64,000 nt of DNA from Crocinitomicaceae bacterium (GTDB lineage Bacteria > Bacteroidota > Bacteroidia > Flavobacteriales_D > Crocinitomicaceae), in assembly GCA_024639405.1 (NCBI GenBank), contig JAHEIL010000046.1, positions 1 through 64,000 on the forward strand, read 5' to 3'. The translations under genes and the position numbers were made by a program. Of the stretch, positions 1 to 9,186 are shown piece after piece. The notes beneath the pieces were generated by a model that was not told the origin of the DNA, did not search any database, and worked only from the letters and a program-made list of their open reading frames with translations. The stretch's first letter is position 1. Each line of letters begins with the position of its first letter.

Positions 1-257
1 CTACCGTCAAAAAACTATTATTTGACGTTCGCAAATTTAGAAGAATAGTGTCATTTCGTGACAGTTTTATGACAATATTAATGAAATTTTAGTTAATTTA
101 AATTGATTCTAAATAAGCTATGAGATTCAAATCTTCTTTTTTTTGAATGTACACTATTTTAAACTATTGAAAACCAATAAATATTCAATTATTAAATTAG
201 AAATAATTAAATTGAATTTTTTGAATTGGATTTTTTACTTCCAAAAAAAAGATACCT
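1..257. other. Intergenic left-edge region, probable divergent promoter area
   Basis: No gene is visible here. The stretch is very AT-rich and holds two short inverted repeats: CGTCAAA (5-11) facing TTTGACG (21-27), and TGTCA (49-53) facing TGACA (59-63). A minus-strand TAnnTTTG box lies at 32-39 and a plus-strand one at 253-260. This suggests a leftward gene starting just outside the window and the rightward gene that follows. The region from about 65 to 250 shows only AT-rich sequence. Confidence 0.5.
32..39 (-). promoter_or_regulatory. Candidate -7 box for a gene left of the window
   Basis: The minus strand reads TAAATTTG, a match to the Bacteroidota -7 consensus TAnnTTTG. Transcription would start near position 27, inside the 5-27 inverted repeat. 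No good -33 TTTG is visible at the right distance. Confidence 0.3.
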
Positions 258-260
258 TTG
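253..260 (+). promoter_or_regulatory. -7 box upstream of the SPOR-like gene
   Basis: TACCTTTG matches TAnnTTTG. It covers the in-frame TTG at 258, so that TTG cannot easily be the start codon. The ATG at 276, 15 bases downstream, is preferred. Confidence 0.5.
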
Positions 261-275
261 GTAAAAATTAAAAGT

Positions 276-680
276 ATGCGTAGTTATCTATTTATCGTTT
301 TTTTTACAACTTATTACATGACTGGCTTTTGTCAATCAGAAAATATAAAAATTATAAAAGATCAACGCATCGATGGATTGGTGTCTAAACAAAGTGTTGT
401 TATTCCACCAGCTACTTCACCGCAATTATCAGGTTATAGAATTCAATTGTTTTTTGATAATGACCGTAAATTATTAGATGAAGCCCGTTCAAAATTCATT
501 AGCCTATATCCTAAAATAGATACGTATGTTATTTACAATGCGCCAAATTATTTTTTAAAAGTGGGTGATTTCAGAACGATGCTAGAAGCAGAACGTATTA
601 AAAGTACCTTGTTTAGAGAATTTCCAACTTGTTTTATCACGAAAGAATTAATCAATCTTCCGCGAATCGATCAAGACTAA
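276..680 (+). CDS. Exported SPOR-like domain protein
   Basis: A small protein of 134 residues from the ATG at 276. The first 20 or so residues are hydrophobic and end in GFCQ, which looks like a signal peptide. The rest, beginning near SGYRIQLFF, has the pattern of a SPOR-type peptidoglycan-binding fold: a YRIQLFF strand, a helix with a LLDEARSKF-like stretch, then NYFLKVGDFRTMLEAERIK. SPOR domains bind denuded glycan strands at division sites, so an envelope role is likely but is inferred from the fold pattern only. The frame is open from a TTG at 258, but that codon lies inside the -7 promoter box, so 276 is chosen. Its stop overlaps that of the convergent flavoprotein gene by four bases (CTAA). 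Confidence 0.65.
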   Translation: MRSYLFIVFFTTYYMTGFCQSENIKIIKDQRIDGLVSKQSVVIPPATSPQLSGYRIQLFFDNDRKLLDEARSKFISLYPKIDTYVIYNAPNYFLKVGDFRTMLEAERIKSTLFREFPTCFITKELINLPRIDQD

Positions 681-1852
681 TTAACCGAAATCAGGTTAAT
701 AATAGATTCAGCTGCTGTATATCCTGAAGAAACTGCTCCTTGAATTAAATAGCCTCCTGTGGGAGCGTCCCAATCTAACATTTCACCAATACAATAGACC
801 GAAGGGTATTTCTTTACTTGAAAATTTTCATTTATTTCATGCATGTCAATTCCACCTACCGTTGAGATAACCTCATCAATTGGACGAAATCCGTCAACAG
901 ATAAAGGGAAATTTTTTACTCGGTTTACAACAGTTTTAACATCTAAGTATTCTTCTCGTGTTGCAATTGATGCTTTTATCATACTTAAAACTGATTTCGG
1001 TAATTTTAAATTTTTCAAACCTTCAGTTGTATTTTTAGAAGCTTGAATTTTTCCCAACACTTCATTAAACGTTAACATTGGTTTAAAATCAATAAACGTT
1101 TTCAATCCATCTCGAATCGATTTGTTGACCGCATAAATAGGAGCGCCTTCTAATCCGTATTTTGTTATAACCAGATCACCTTCTTTACGAACGACCTTTG
1201 AAAAAACAGCACAATTTTTTATTATTTCTCCTTCAAATTCTTTTACAACATCAAAAGCATCAAGCATTATTCCACTATTACTTGCTTGAAAAGGCAAACA
1301 CGCAATTGATTTTGATTGAAAAAGGGATTGCCATTTCCTATCTGAACCTGTTTTTTCCCAAGATGCTCCACCTAACGCAAAAATAAGGGCATCAAAATGA
1401 TGTATTGCATTGTTCTGAAATTGTAGTGTCAATTGTAACGGATCAAAATCGATTAATTGATGATCAAAATAAAATTCAGCACCCTTTTCTATTAATTCGT
1501 TCAACCAATTTTGAAGTACTTCAATTGGTTTTATGCCTCGTTCTGGGAAAATTTTACCAGAACTTCCGACATAAGTTGGAATTCCGATTTTATTTAAAAA
1601 TGCAATGAAATCTTCATTTGTATACTTTTTTACTGCATTTTTCATGAAATCATGATCGTATTTTTCAATAAAATCAATACAATCTTCAGAATTAGTCAAA
1701 TTAAATCCACCATTACCAGCAACTAAAAATTTACGCGCTGCTGCTTTTTTTTGATCAAAAAATTGGACCTCAAAGCCATTTTCCACTAGCCTTGTTCCAG
1801 CCATCAATGCAGCAGGTCCTGTGCCTACGATTCCAATTTTTTTAGTTTTCAT
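677..1852 (-). CDS. HI0933/BaiN-like FAD-dependent flavoprotein (TIGR03862 type)
   Basis: A 391-residue NAD(P)/FAD-binding oxidoreductase. The N-terminus shows the dinucleotide-binding turn GTGPAALMAG, followed by the family-typical KFLVAGNGGFNLTNSED. The C-terminus has GGIDMHEINENF and GEMLDWDAPTGGYLIQGA, which resemble the FAD-contacting end of the HI0933 (BaiN/RdsA) family. Length and motifs fit the subgroup described as TIGR03862 / PP_4765-type. Members are soluble flavoproteins of mostly unknown substrate, so no pathway is assigned. The gene stands alone, convergent with the SPOR-like gene and divergent from rnpA. Confidence 0.85.
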   Translation of the reverse strand: MKTKKIGIVGTGPAALMAGTRLVENGFEVQFFDQKKAAARKFLVAGNGGFNLTNSEDCIDFIEKYDHDFMKNAVKKYTNEDFIAFLNKIGIPTYVGSSGKIFPERGIKPIEVLQNWLNELIEKGAEFYFDHQLIDFDPLQLTLQFQNNAIHHFDALIFALGGASWEKTGSDRKWQSLFQSKSIACLPFQASNSGIMLDAFDVVKEFEGEIIKNCAVFSKVVRKEGDLVITKYGLEGAPIYAVNKSIRDGLKTFIDFKPMLTFNEVLGKIQASKNTTEGLKNLKLPKSVLSMIKASIATREEYLDVKTVVNRVKNFPLSVDGFRPIDEVISTVGGIDMHEINENFQVKKYPSVYCIGEMLDWDAPTGGYLIQGAVSSGYTAAESIINLISVN

Positions 1853-1897
1853 TCTTCAAAAATAAGCAGAAGTTTCGCTTTTAGCGTATGGTATTGA

Positions 1898-1905
1898 TAT
1901 ATTTG
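1898..1905 (+). promoter_or_regulatory. -7 box of the rnpA operon
   Basis: TATATTTG matches TAnnTTTG and ends only four bases before the ATG at 1910. The transcript would begin at or just after that ATG. This favours either a leaderless message or use of the second in-frame ATG at 1922. Confidence 0.5.
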
Positions 1906-1909
1906 CAAC

Positions 1910-2299
1910 ATGAATGAAAAAATGGGTAAGCAATACAAACTGTGTAGTCAAAAATTGATTGAATCAATTTTTGAGACAAAGCAGAGTGTGAAATCGTATC
2001 CGTTTATTGCGCATTACAAAGCATTTGAATTGCCTGCAAAAGTACCGTTTCAATTAGTGCTTTCGGTACCAAAAAGAAATTTCAAGAGAGCACATGACCG
2101 CAATAAAATTAAACGCCAAATGCGCGAAATCATTCGTAAAAACAAAGCTTCAATTGAAAATTTATTATTAAATTCAAATCAACAATTTGGCTTATTTATA
2201 TTATTTACTGCAAAAGAAGAATTTGAATTTGAATTATTTTCTAAAAAATTAATTCAATTACTTGAAAAATTAACCTTAAAATTAGCTTCCGAAATTTAA
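1910..2299 (+). CDS. rnpA: Ribonuclease P protein component
   Basis: The basic protein subunit of RNase P, which helps the RNA subunit mature tRNA 5' ends. The RNR signature is clear: FKRAHDRNKIKRQMREIIRKN in the middle of the 129-residue protein, preceded by the strand LVLSVPKRN. The N-terminus (KLIESIFETKQSVKSYPF) also matches the family. Two starts are possible: ATG 1910, and ATG 1922 (MGKQYKLC), which would align with the usual family start and sits better relative to the -7 box. It heads an apparent operon with the S41 peptidase 10 bases downstream. Confidence 0.95.
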   Translation: MNEKMGKQYKLCSQKLIESIFETKQSVKSYPFIAHYKAFELPAKVPFQLVLSVPKRNFKRAHDRNKIKRQMREIIRKNKASIENLLLNSNQQFGLFILFTAKEEFEFELFSKKLIQLLEKLTLKLASEI

Positions 2300-2309
2300 T
2301 ATCACCTTC

Positions 2310-3941
2310 ATGAAAAAACACATTCACTTCGCCTTATTTTTAATTGCCTTTACCTCAAATATATTTGGGCAATCAAATGGCTTTGAAGTCATTAAGAACT
2401 TAGAACTTTTGGATCAAATTTATCAAAATCTGGACCAATATTTTGTGGACGAACCGAAACCTGGCAATTTAGCAAAAGTTGGTATCGACGCAATGTTAAA
2501 AGAACTAGATCCTTACACTGTTTATTACCATGAAAACAATATTGAAGATTACCGCATGATGACAACTGGTCAATATGGTGGAATTGGCGCATTGATTCGT
2601 TCGATTGATGGCTATACTTACATTGCTGAACCGTTTGAAAATAATCCAGCAGTAAAAGCAGGGTTAAAAGCAGGTGATAAAATTTTGAGTATCGATGGGA
2701 AATCGATGAAAGGATTGCCTTCAGATGATGTTACAACCTATTTAAAAGGTCCAAAAGGTTCAAAAATTGCAGTTGAAATTGAACGTGAAAAAGTTGGCAA
2801 ACAAACTATAATCGTTGAACGCGATGAAATTAAAATTCCAGATGTTCCTTATTATGGTATTTTGAAAGACAATGTTGGATACATTAAATTATCGAGTTTC
2901 ACTAATACAGCATCATCAGAAGTGAAAAAAGCTTTTTTAGAATTGAAAGAAAAAGGAATGGAATCATTGGTATTTGACTTACGTGGCAACGGAGGTGGTT
3001 TGCTAATTGAAGCCGTTAAAATTGTAAATTTCTTCGTGAAAAAAGACCAAGAAGTGGTAACGACAAAAGCGCGAATGGCCGAAGAAAATCGGGTTTACAA
3101 AACAATCGATAATCCAATAGATTTGGAAATACCTTTAACAATTTTAGTTGATGATGGTTCTGCATCTGCCAGTGAAATTGTTGCTGGAAGTATCCAAGAT
3201 TTGGACAGAGGGGTGATTATCGGACAAACATCTTTTGGAAAAGGATTGGTTCAACGCACATATGACTTAAAATATGGATCTAAAATGAAATTAACCATAG
3301 CAAAATATTATACTCCTTCAGGAAGATGTGTGCAACGCTTGGAATATTATGACAAAACAGATGGATCAAAACCCAAAGAAATATCTGATTCTTTATTGAA
3401 AATATTTAAAACTAAAAACGGTCGTGATGTTATCGATGGCCGAGGAATTGAACCAGATATTAAAGTCGAAGAAAAAGAAATGAGTCGATTAACTGCTACA
3501 ATTTATGCCAATAATTTAGTGTTTAACTATGCAACAACATTTGCAATAAATCATCCTGAAATTGCTGTTGCTAACTCTTTTAGCTTAAGTGATGAAGAAT
3601 ACAATGCGTTTAAGAAATATGTATTAAATGAAAAATTTACTTATTCTACAGCTTCTGAAGAAATGCTTAAAAAGATGAAAGAAACAGCTGAAAAAGAAGG
3701 ATATTTCAATGATTCTAAAGCTGAATATGAACTATTAATGGCGAAAGTTACTCCATCAAAAGAGCGTGATTTAGATAAATTCAAAAAAGAAGTGAAAAGT
3801 TTATTAGAAAACGAAATAGTATCCCGCTATTATTATCAAACTGGTCGAACAGAACACACGTTAAAACAAGATGATTTTATACTAAAAGCAATTGAAACTT
3901 TAAAAAATAAATCAAGCTACAATACTATATTAAAAAAATAA
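2310..3941 (+). CDS. S41 family C-terminal processing peptidase
   Basis: A tail-specific protease that cleaves exported proteins near their C-termini. The 543 residues comprise a signal peptide (1-21, ending IFGQ), a helical N-domain, a PDZ domain around 85-165 (GQYGGIGALI, VKAGLKAGDKILSID) and the S41 catalytic domain. The nucleophile serine lies in DGSASASEIVAG (282-293) and the partner lysine in SFGKG (about K311), so the Ser-Lys dyad is intact. A long C-terminal extension after about 390 is common in Bacteroidota homologues. It sits 10 bases after rnpA and 30 bases before the ligase gene, so the three are probably one transcript. It should act in the periplasm. Confidence 0.9.
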   Translation: MKKHIHFALFLIAFTSNIFGQSNGFEVIKNLELLDQIYQNLDQYFVDEPKPGNLAKVGIDAMLKELDPYTVYYHENNIEDYRMMTTGQYGGIGALIRSIDGYTYIAEPFENNPAVKAGLKAGDKILSIDGKSMKGLPSDDVTTYLKGPKGSKIAVEIEREKVGKQTIIVERDEIKIPDVPYYGILKDNVGYIKLSSFTNTASSEVKKAFLELKEKGMESLVFDLRGNGGGLLIEAVKIVNFFVKKDQEVVTTKARMAEENRVYKTIDNPIDLEIPLTILVDDGSASASEIVAGSIQDLDRGVIIGQTSFGKGLVQRTYDLKYGSKMKLTIAKYYTPSGRCVQRLEYYDKTDGSKPKEISDSLLKIFKTKNGRDVIDGRGIEPDIKVEEKEMSRLTATIYANNLVFNYATTFAINHPEIAVANSFSLSDEEYNAFKKYVLNEKFTYSTASEEMLKKMKETAEKEGYFNDSKAEYELLMAKVTPSKERDLDKFKKEVKSLLENEIVSRYYYQTGRTEHTLKQDDFILKAIETLKNKSSYNTILKK

Positions 3942-3971
3942 ACGTTAGCACTTAAACGATTACTAGTTATT

Positions 3972-5528
3972 ATGTTTCAAAGGCTTGTTCCACAACAAAC
4001 GCTTAATTCTATTCATTACTTAGGAACTTTACTTTTAGTAATTGGAATGCCTTCTAGCAAAGTATTGATGTCACTTGGTACAATGGTTTTAGCATTAGCG
4101 TTTATTTTAGACTTTAATTTTAAAAGTAGCATTTCTGCCTTTCGATCGAATAAATTACTTTTTCCCCTACTCTCTTTTGTACTTATTCACCTCATCAGTT
4201 TAAGTTGGACATCAGATTTCAACTATGCTGCAGCTGATTTAAGGATAAAGGTACCGCTCTTATTATTGCCAATTTTTTATACTATAAAACCGATTCCAAA
4301 AGGATACATTCGAACGTTATTTTTAAGCTTATTTGTCTTAACTGTTGTTGCAATTTCTCTATACAATTTTCTTGCTTACAATGGTATTATCGGGAATTAT
4401 TCCTACATTGATTTCAGAGAAATGTCCTTATTTGGTTCTCACATTCGCTTTAGTTTAATGGTAGCATTTGCTGCAGGAATATGTTTAACAAGCTATAAAA
4501 ATTCACGTTGGCAACTAATTGCAATTATCTTATTTAGTTGGTTAAGTTATTACACCTATTACAGTCAAGTAGTGACTGGTTTTTTAGCTTGGGTAATTGT
4601 CATTGGAGTAGTTGGATTTAGTGCAATTTTCAACCGTTCAAAAAAAATAGCTTGGATAAGTTTATTAGGTATTTTAGGTAGTATAATAACAGTACTTTAT
4701 TTTGTAATAGCCCATTCAACATCTGTATCCAATTCATCGAATCACATACATCAATATCCTAAATTCACAAAAAAAGGTAATCTATATTTTCACGATACGA
4801 ATTCAGAAAAAAACAATGAAGGAAAGCCAATCATGGTATTTATCTGCGAAAAAGAACTTAAAGAAGCTTGGAGAAATATTTCATCAATTCCTTATGAAGG
4901 AAAAGACCTAAAAAATCAATGGCTAAGTAACACATTGATTCGCTACTTAGATTCTAAACATTTAACTAAGGACGCATCTGGTATTCAAGCATTATCTGCA
5001 TCAGATGTTAAAGCAATTGAAAAAGGAATTGCAGATGTAGAAGACCTTAAAATCGGATTAATTGCCCGTATAAACGGATTGAATTATCAACTGATGAATC
5101 CTTCAGATCCAAATGGACATTCTATACTTCAGCGAATAGAATATTGGAAAACTGCATTACAAATCATCGAGAAAAATTGGTTTTTAGGCGTTGGTGTTGG
5201 AGATGTACAACAAGCTTTTAATCATCAATACAAACAAAACAAAACACTATTAACACAAGAACACCAATTAAGAGCACACAATTCTTTTTTAACTAGTTGG
5301 GTGAGTTTTGGTTTGCTAGGCTTTGTTCTTTTTTGTTGGATGCAAAGCTATTTTTTATATGTTTTTAGTGTAAAAAAAGAAATTGTTCCACTACTTTTCG
5401 GCTTGATAATCCTTTCATCATTTTTCTTTGAAGACACATTAGAAACCCAAATGGGTGTTACATTTTTTGCTTTTTTCTATAGTTTCTTTTTTGAAAAAAC
5501 TGAAAAGACTACTTCTCCTCTTTCTTAA
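3972..5528 (+). CDS. O-antigen ligase/polymerase family membrane protein
   Basis: A polytopic inner-membrane protein of 518 residues with about ten hydrophobic segments. A single large hydrophilic loop (roughly residues 250-440) precedes the last membrane segments and contains the family-typical NWFLGVGVGDVQQAF and HNSFLTSWVSFGLLG. That layout is characteristic of the Wzy_C/WaaL superfamily, which joins or polymerises undecaprenyl-linked glycans at the periplasmic face. Whether it is a ligase, a polymerase or an O-linked protein glycosylase cannot be told from sequence. There are no lipopolysaccharide genes beside it; it follows the S41 peptidase gene and its last 20 bases overlap the convergent antiporter gene. 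Confidence 0.8.
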   Translation: MFQRLVPQQTLNSIHYLGTLLLVIGMPSSKVLMSLGTMVLALAFILDFNFKSSISAFRSNKLLFPLLSFVLIHLISLSWTSDFNYAAADLRIKVPLLLLPIFYTIKPIPKGYIRTLFLSLFVLTVVAISLYNFLAYNGIIGNYSYIDFREMSLFGSHIRFSLMVAFAAGICLTSYKNSRWQLIAIILFSWLSYYTYYSQVVTGFLAWVIVIGVVGFSAIFNRSKKIAWISLLGILGSIITVLYFVIAHSTSVSNSSNHIHQYPKFTKKGNLYFHDTNSEKNNEGKPIMVFICEKELKEAWRNISSIPYEGKDLKNQWLSNTLIRYLDSKHLTKDASGIQALSASDVKAIEKGIADVEDLKIGLIARINGLNYQLMNPSDPNGHSILQRIEYWKTALQIIEKNWFLGVGVGDVQQAFNHQYKQNKTLLTQEHQLRAHNSFLTSWVSFGLLGFVLFCWMQSYFLYVFSVKKEIVPLLFGLIILSSFFFEDTLETQMGVTFFAFFYSFFFEKTEKTTSPLS

Positions 5529-7683
5529 AGATATTACCAACTTCCTTCCCTATTTTTTGGAAAGCCTCTACACCTTTTGAAATGGCACTTGAATCAAAAT
5601 CATCGTAATTACCATAAATATTCTCTACCGTATTTTGTGAAGGGAAAATTATCAATGTGTCATTTTCTGGATAACCACGTTCAAATTTAGACGGAAATGC
5701 ATCTACACCAACTTGGTAAGAAATAGCACCTTTACGTGCTGCGCAAAACACAAATAAATCATCCGCTGATTTTCTTCCATTTAATAAGAAGAAATCATCT
5801 AATTCTTCAATAATAAAGAAATTACATTTTACATTGATTTTATTAACTTCTCCTACTTTTAACCATTTTTCAAAAGTTGCTTCAGAAGCATACAAATCTA
5901 TCGGGCAATTTAATTCCTTAGAAAAACGTAAAACACGTTCAACCCATAAATTAAAACTTGATTCCAATTCCGCCAATAAAGGACAAACAACTAAAATTCG
6001 ATTATAAGAAACAAACGGTTTTTCAAATTGACAAAAGAAAATAGTTTTATCACAAACATCTAAAAGATGTTCACGATCATCACCAACAACTCTTTTTAAT
6101 AAATTCATTGTTCGGCTATCATTGATTACAACGATATCTGTTACCAGTTCTTTTGAAACACGTGCTATTCCTGAAGACAAATTAAAATCGATCGTTGCAA
6201 TGGTGTTGATTTTAGATTCATGTCCAGAGAAATGTTTCACAATTTCTTCCAATGATTTCCTTGATTTCCGAATCATTCTTTCTGCATATTCATTGTTTGG
6301 ATATACACTAACTACAGAAATTGGATTGATTACTTTAGGATCTGAAACCAACAAGGAAAAATCAATTAATGCCTCATTCCCAGCTAATTCATTCATGGAA
6401 ACCATTAAGTGTTTATTTCTCAAACGTGTTTCATTCGATTCTTCAGGTTCATTTTCTGCTAATTCAATAATTAATTTTTTACCTGCATTTTCCGTGACAA
6501 AAGATGCTGTCATACAAGTGAATAGGATTAAAAGGATTGTTCCATTCACAATGTTGATGTCTAAGATCCCATTTCCATCATTGTACCCAACCATAATAAT
6601 AGCCAAGGTTGCAGCAGCATGGGAAGTACTTAAACCAAAAATTATTTGGCGCTCTGTTCCAGTCATTTTATAAATTAATTGCGTAAAATATGCCGCTAAC
6701 CATTTGCTAATAATGGCAAAAATTGTAAGGACCCCGGCAATAATCAAAGGCCAAGTACCGTTAAAAAACACTTTGTAATCTACCACCATTCCCACAAAAA
6801 TCAAAAAGAATGGTATGAATAAAGAATTTCCAATAAATTCAATTCGATTCATTAAAATTGAATTGTGTGGTATCAAGCGATTTAATACTAATCCTGCAAC
6901 GAAAGCACCTATAATGTGTTCAACACCCGCTACTTCAGCTAAAAAGGCAGAGAAAAAAACTATGGAAAGGACAAAAATATATTGGGATGTTTTTTCACTA
7001 TCCAACTTACTAAAAAACCATTTTGCGACTTTTGGAATCAAGAAAAACATAATTAAAGAAAACAATGTAAGCGAAGTGATCAGTCGCAACCAAAATGCAC
7101 CATCTAAATTACCTTCTGTTGAACAAGAAATAATTGCTAATAATATCAATACCGCAGAATCGGTTAAAATGGTTCCACCCACTGTAATCGCAACTGTTTT
7201 ATTTTTTGTTAACCCATATTTACTAATGATCGGATAAGCTACTAATGTATGGGTTGCAAACATACTTGCGGTTAACCAACTTGCTGTTTGTGACAAACCT
7301 AAGCCATAATAACACAATGGAAAACCTAAAGTTATTGGTACAAAAAATGTCAACGCACCAAATGCCAAACTTTTTTTACGGTATTTTTTGAATTCGTTTA
7401 AATCCAATTCCAAACCTGCCATAAACATAATATAGAGTAAGCCAATCGTTGAGAAAAGCTTAATAGAACCTTCTGATTCCATTGCTTTTACGCCAATTAA
7501 TCCTAAACCATGTGGACCAATTATTACACCTGAAATAATTAATCCAATAATTGCTGGGATTTTTACTTTTCGTAAAAGAATTGGTGATAAAAGAATAATG
7601 AAAAGTAACAAAGAAAAAACTAAAACAGGATTTTTCAATGGTAAATGAAAGGCCTCTATTAGATGAGCAAAAAAATAATTCAT
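5509..7683 (-). CDS. CPA2-type cation:proton antiporter with C-terminal regulatory domain
   Basis: A 724-residue membrane protein. Residues about 15-400 hold a dozen hydrophobic segments of the Na+/H+ exchanger (KefB/CPA2) fold, with GLIISGVIIGPHGLGLIG, a LYIMFMAGLELDLNEF helix and HIIGAFVAGLVLNRLIP. The remaining ~310 residues are soluble, with a repeated mixed alpha/beta pattern like tandem universal-stress-protein (USP) folds, for example DIVVINDSRTMNLLKRVVGD. There is no recognisable RCK/TrkA-N domain. It probably exchanges K+ or Na+ for protons at the inner membrane; ion preference is unknown. It is divergent from mgtE, sharing a 140-base intergenic region with promoter boxes for both. 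Confidence 0.85.
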   Translation of the reverse strand: MNYFFAHLIEAFHLPLKNPVLVFSLLLFIILLSPILLRKVKIPAIIGLIISGVIIGPHGLGLIGVKAMESEGSIKLFSTIGLLYIMFMAGLELDLNEFKKYRKKSLAFGALTFFVPITLGFPLCYYGLGLSQTASWLTASMFATHTLVAYPIISKYGLTKNKTVAITVGGTILTDSAVLILLAIISCSTEGNLDGAFWLRLITSLTLFSLIMFFLIPKVAKWFFSKLDSEKTSQYIFVLSIVFFSAFLAEVAGVEHIIGAFVAGLVLNRLIPHNSILMNRIEFIGNSLFIPFFLIFVGMVVDYKVFFNGTWPLIIAGVLTIFAIISKWLAAYFTQLIYKMTGTERQIIFGLSTSHAAATLAIIMVGYNDGNGILDINIVNGTILLILFTCMTASFVTENAGKKLIIELAENEPEESNETRLRNKHLMVSMNELAGNEALIDFSLLVSDPKVINPISVVSVYPNNEYAERMIRKSRKSLEEIVKHFSGHESKINTIATIDFNLSSGIARVSKELVTDIVVINDSRTMNLLKRVVGDDREHLLDVCDKTIFFCQFEKPFVSYNRILVVCPLLAELESSFNLWVERVLRFSKELNCPIDLYASEATFEKWLKVGEVNKINVKCNFFIIEELDDFFLLNGRKSADDLFVFCAARKGAISYQVGVDAFPSKFERGYPENDTLIIFPSQNTVENIYGNYDDFDSSAISKGVEAFQKIGKEVGNIFKKEEK

Positions 7684-7708
7684 TAAAATCCTTATATTAG
7701 CTTTTATA

Positions 7709-7716
7709 CAAAGATA
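7709..7716 (-). promoter_or_regulatory. -7 box of the antiporter gene
   Basis: The minus strand reads TATCTTTG, a TAnnTTTG match 25 bases upstream of the ATG at 7683. No clear -33 TTTG is visible. Confidence 0.5.
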
Positions 7717-7801
7717 AAGTTATTTTGAAATCTGTCTCTGTTATTCAAGTTAATATTGTGTAAACTAAAGTAATGAAGCGCTTACTGTAAACATTTTAAC
7801 T

Positions 7802-7809
7802 TATCTTTG
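7802..7809 (+). promoter_or_regulatory. -7 box of mgtE
   Basis: TATCTTTG matches TAnnTTTG and lies 14 bases before the mgtE ATG. Its sequence is identical to the opposing box at 7709-7716, so the two divergent transport genes have the same -7 element. Confidence 0.5.
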
Positions 7810-7823
7810 TAAAAAAACTATCC

Positions 7824-9176
7824 ATGCGTTTTGAATTAACCAGAGAATTTCTTGAATTACTTCGTGCTAAAATTGCGGAGTCAGATTTGCTTTGGATTAA
7901 AGATAACATTTTAGAACTTCACTTTGCCGATATTGCTGAAATATTAGACAAATTAACAAGTGATGAAGCAAAATACATCTATTTTGAAATGGATGAAGAG
8001 CTTCAAGCTGACGTTTTAATGGAGCTGGAAGAAGATGTACGCGATCGTTTTTTAGCTTCGCTTTCTACTAAAGAAATTGCTGATCAATTAGAAAATTTGG
8101 ATTCTGATGATGCCGCGGATATTTTGGGTGAATTATCAGATGAAAAGATTCAAGAAGTCATTTCTCAAATGGAAGATGACGAAGCAGCTGAAGACATTGT
8201 TGATTTATTAAATTACGATGAAGATACTGCTGGTGGATTGATGCAAAAAGAATTTATTCAAGCACGCGTTGATTGGCCAGTAAATCGTTGTTTGGTTGAA
8301 CTACGTCGACAAGCAGAAGATGTAGAAAAAGTATATACAATTTACGTAGTAGATAAATTAAATAAATTAGTTGGCGTACTTTCTTTGAAACGCTTACTTT
8401 TTGCGAGTCCCAAAACAATTATAAGCGATTTATACCAAGGTAAAAATATCATTTCAGTCAAAACTTCTGATAGTAGCGAGGATGTGGCTAAAGTGATGGA
8501 GAAATACGATTTAGTATCAGTTCCTGTTGTTGATTTGCAAAATAAATTAGTAGGTAGAATCACCTTAGATGATGTTGTAGATGTTATCAAAGAAGAAGCA
8601 GATAAAGATTTCCAGTTAGCATCTGGTATCTCTGAACGAATTGAATCAACATTTAGTGTTTGGCGTATTACAAAAGCCCGTATTCCTTGGTTATTTATTG
8701 CGATGTTGGGTGGAACATTAGGTGCACAAGTGATTGCACAATTTCAAGGTGGGATAACAAAAGTTCCAGCGTTAGCGTTTTTCATTCCTCTTATCACTGC
8801 AATGGGCGGAAATGTTGGTGTGCAATCGTCTGCTATTGTTGTACAATCTCTCGCTAAAGGATCAGATCAATTTGGAAGTATTCTTCAAAAATTAGGGAAA
8901 GAAGCTTTGGTTGCATTAGTGAACGGAATTTTACTTTCTGCCATCATTTATGGGATTGCTTTTTACTTTGAAAATGGAACTTTAGGTTTAGTCGTTAGTA
9001 TTTCATTATTTACGGTGATTATTTTTGCTGCACTTTTTGGAACCTTGATTCCTTTGGTCTTAAATCATTATAAAATTGATCCAGCATTAGCTACTGGCCC
9101 TTTTGTAACAACATTAAACGACATAGTAGGATTATTTATCTACTTTACTGTTGGTATGTTATTGTATAAGATGTAA
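7824..9176 (+). CDS. mgtE: Magnesium transporter MgtE
   Basis: A Mg2+ channel/transporter of 450 residues, the normal family length. Order: an acidic superhelical N-domain (1-130, with repeated DDAADILGEL and EDDEAAEDIVDLL), two CBS domains (about 135-265, starting DYDEDTAGGLMQKEF-like sequence), and five C-terminal membrane helices. The membrane part includes PALAFFIPLITAMGGNVGVQ, the pore-lining signature with the Mg-selective region, and PALATGPFVTTLNDIVG. In the family, cytoplasmic Mg2+ bound by the N and CBS domains closes the pore. I see no Mg riboswitch in the short leader. The 2-hydroxyacid dehydrogenase gene follows after 10 bases and is probably co-transcribed. Confidence 0.95.
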   Translation: MRFELTREFLELLRAKIAESDLLWIKDNILELHFADIAEILDKLTSDEAKYIYFEMDEELQADVLMELEEDVRDRFLASLSTKEIADQLENLDSDDAADILGELSDEKIQEVISQMEDDEAAEDIVDLLNYDEDTAGGLMQKEFIQARVDWPVNRCLVELRRQAEDVEKVYTIYVVDKLNKLVGVLSLKRLLFASPKTIISDLYQGKNIISVKTSDSSEDVAKVMEKYDLVSVPVVDLQNKLVGRITLDDVVDVIKEEADKDFQLASGISERIESTFSVWRITKARIPWLFIAMLGGTLGAQVIAQFQGGITKVPALAFFIPLITAMGGNVGVQSSAIVVQSLAKGSDQFGSILQKLGKEALVALVNGILLSAIIYGIAFYFENGTLGLVVSISLFTVIIFAALFGTLIPLVLNHYKIDPALATGPFVTTLNDIVGLFIYFTVGMLLYKM

Positions 9177-9186
9177 ACCCATCAAC

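Noticed and set aside
843-1608. Plus-strand open frames of 62-67 codons inside the flavoprotein gene
   Set aside because: They are antisense to a clearly conserved enzyme, have no signal, family match or promoter, and are chance frames.
6122-7237. Plus-strand frames of 183 and 140 codons inside the antiporter gene
   Set aside because: They lie opposite a well-supported membrane transporter with a typical helix pattern. Their translations show no domain and no exported or hydrophobic pattern of their own.
7684-7823. Mg2+ riboswitch upstream of mgtE
   Set aside because: The leader from the -7 box to the ATG is only about 10 bases, far too short for a riboswitch.
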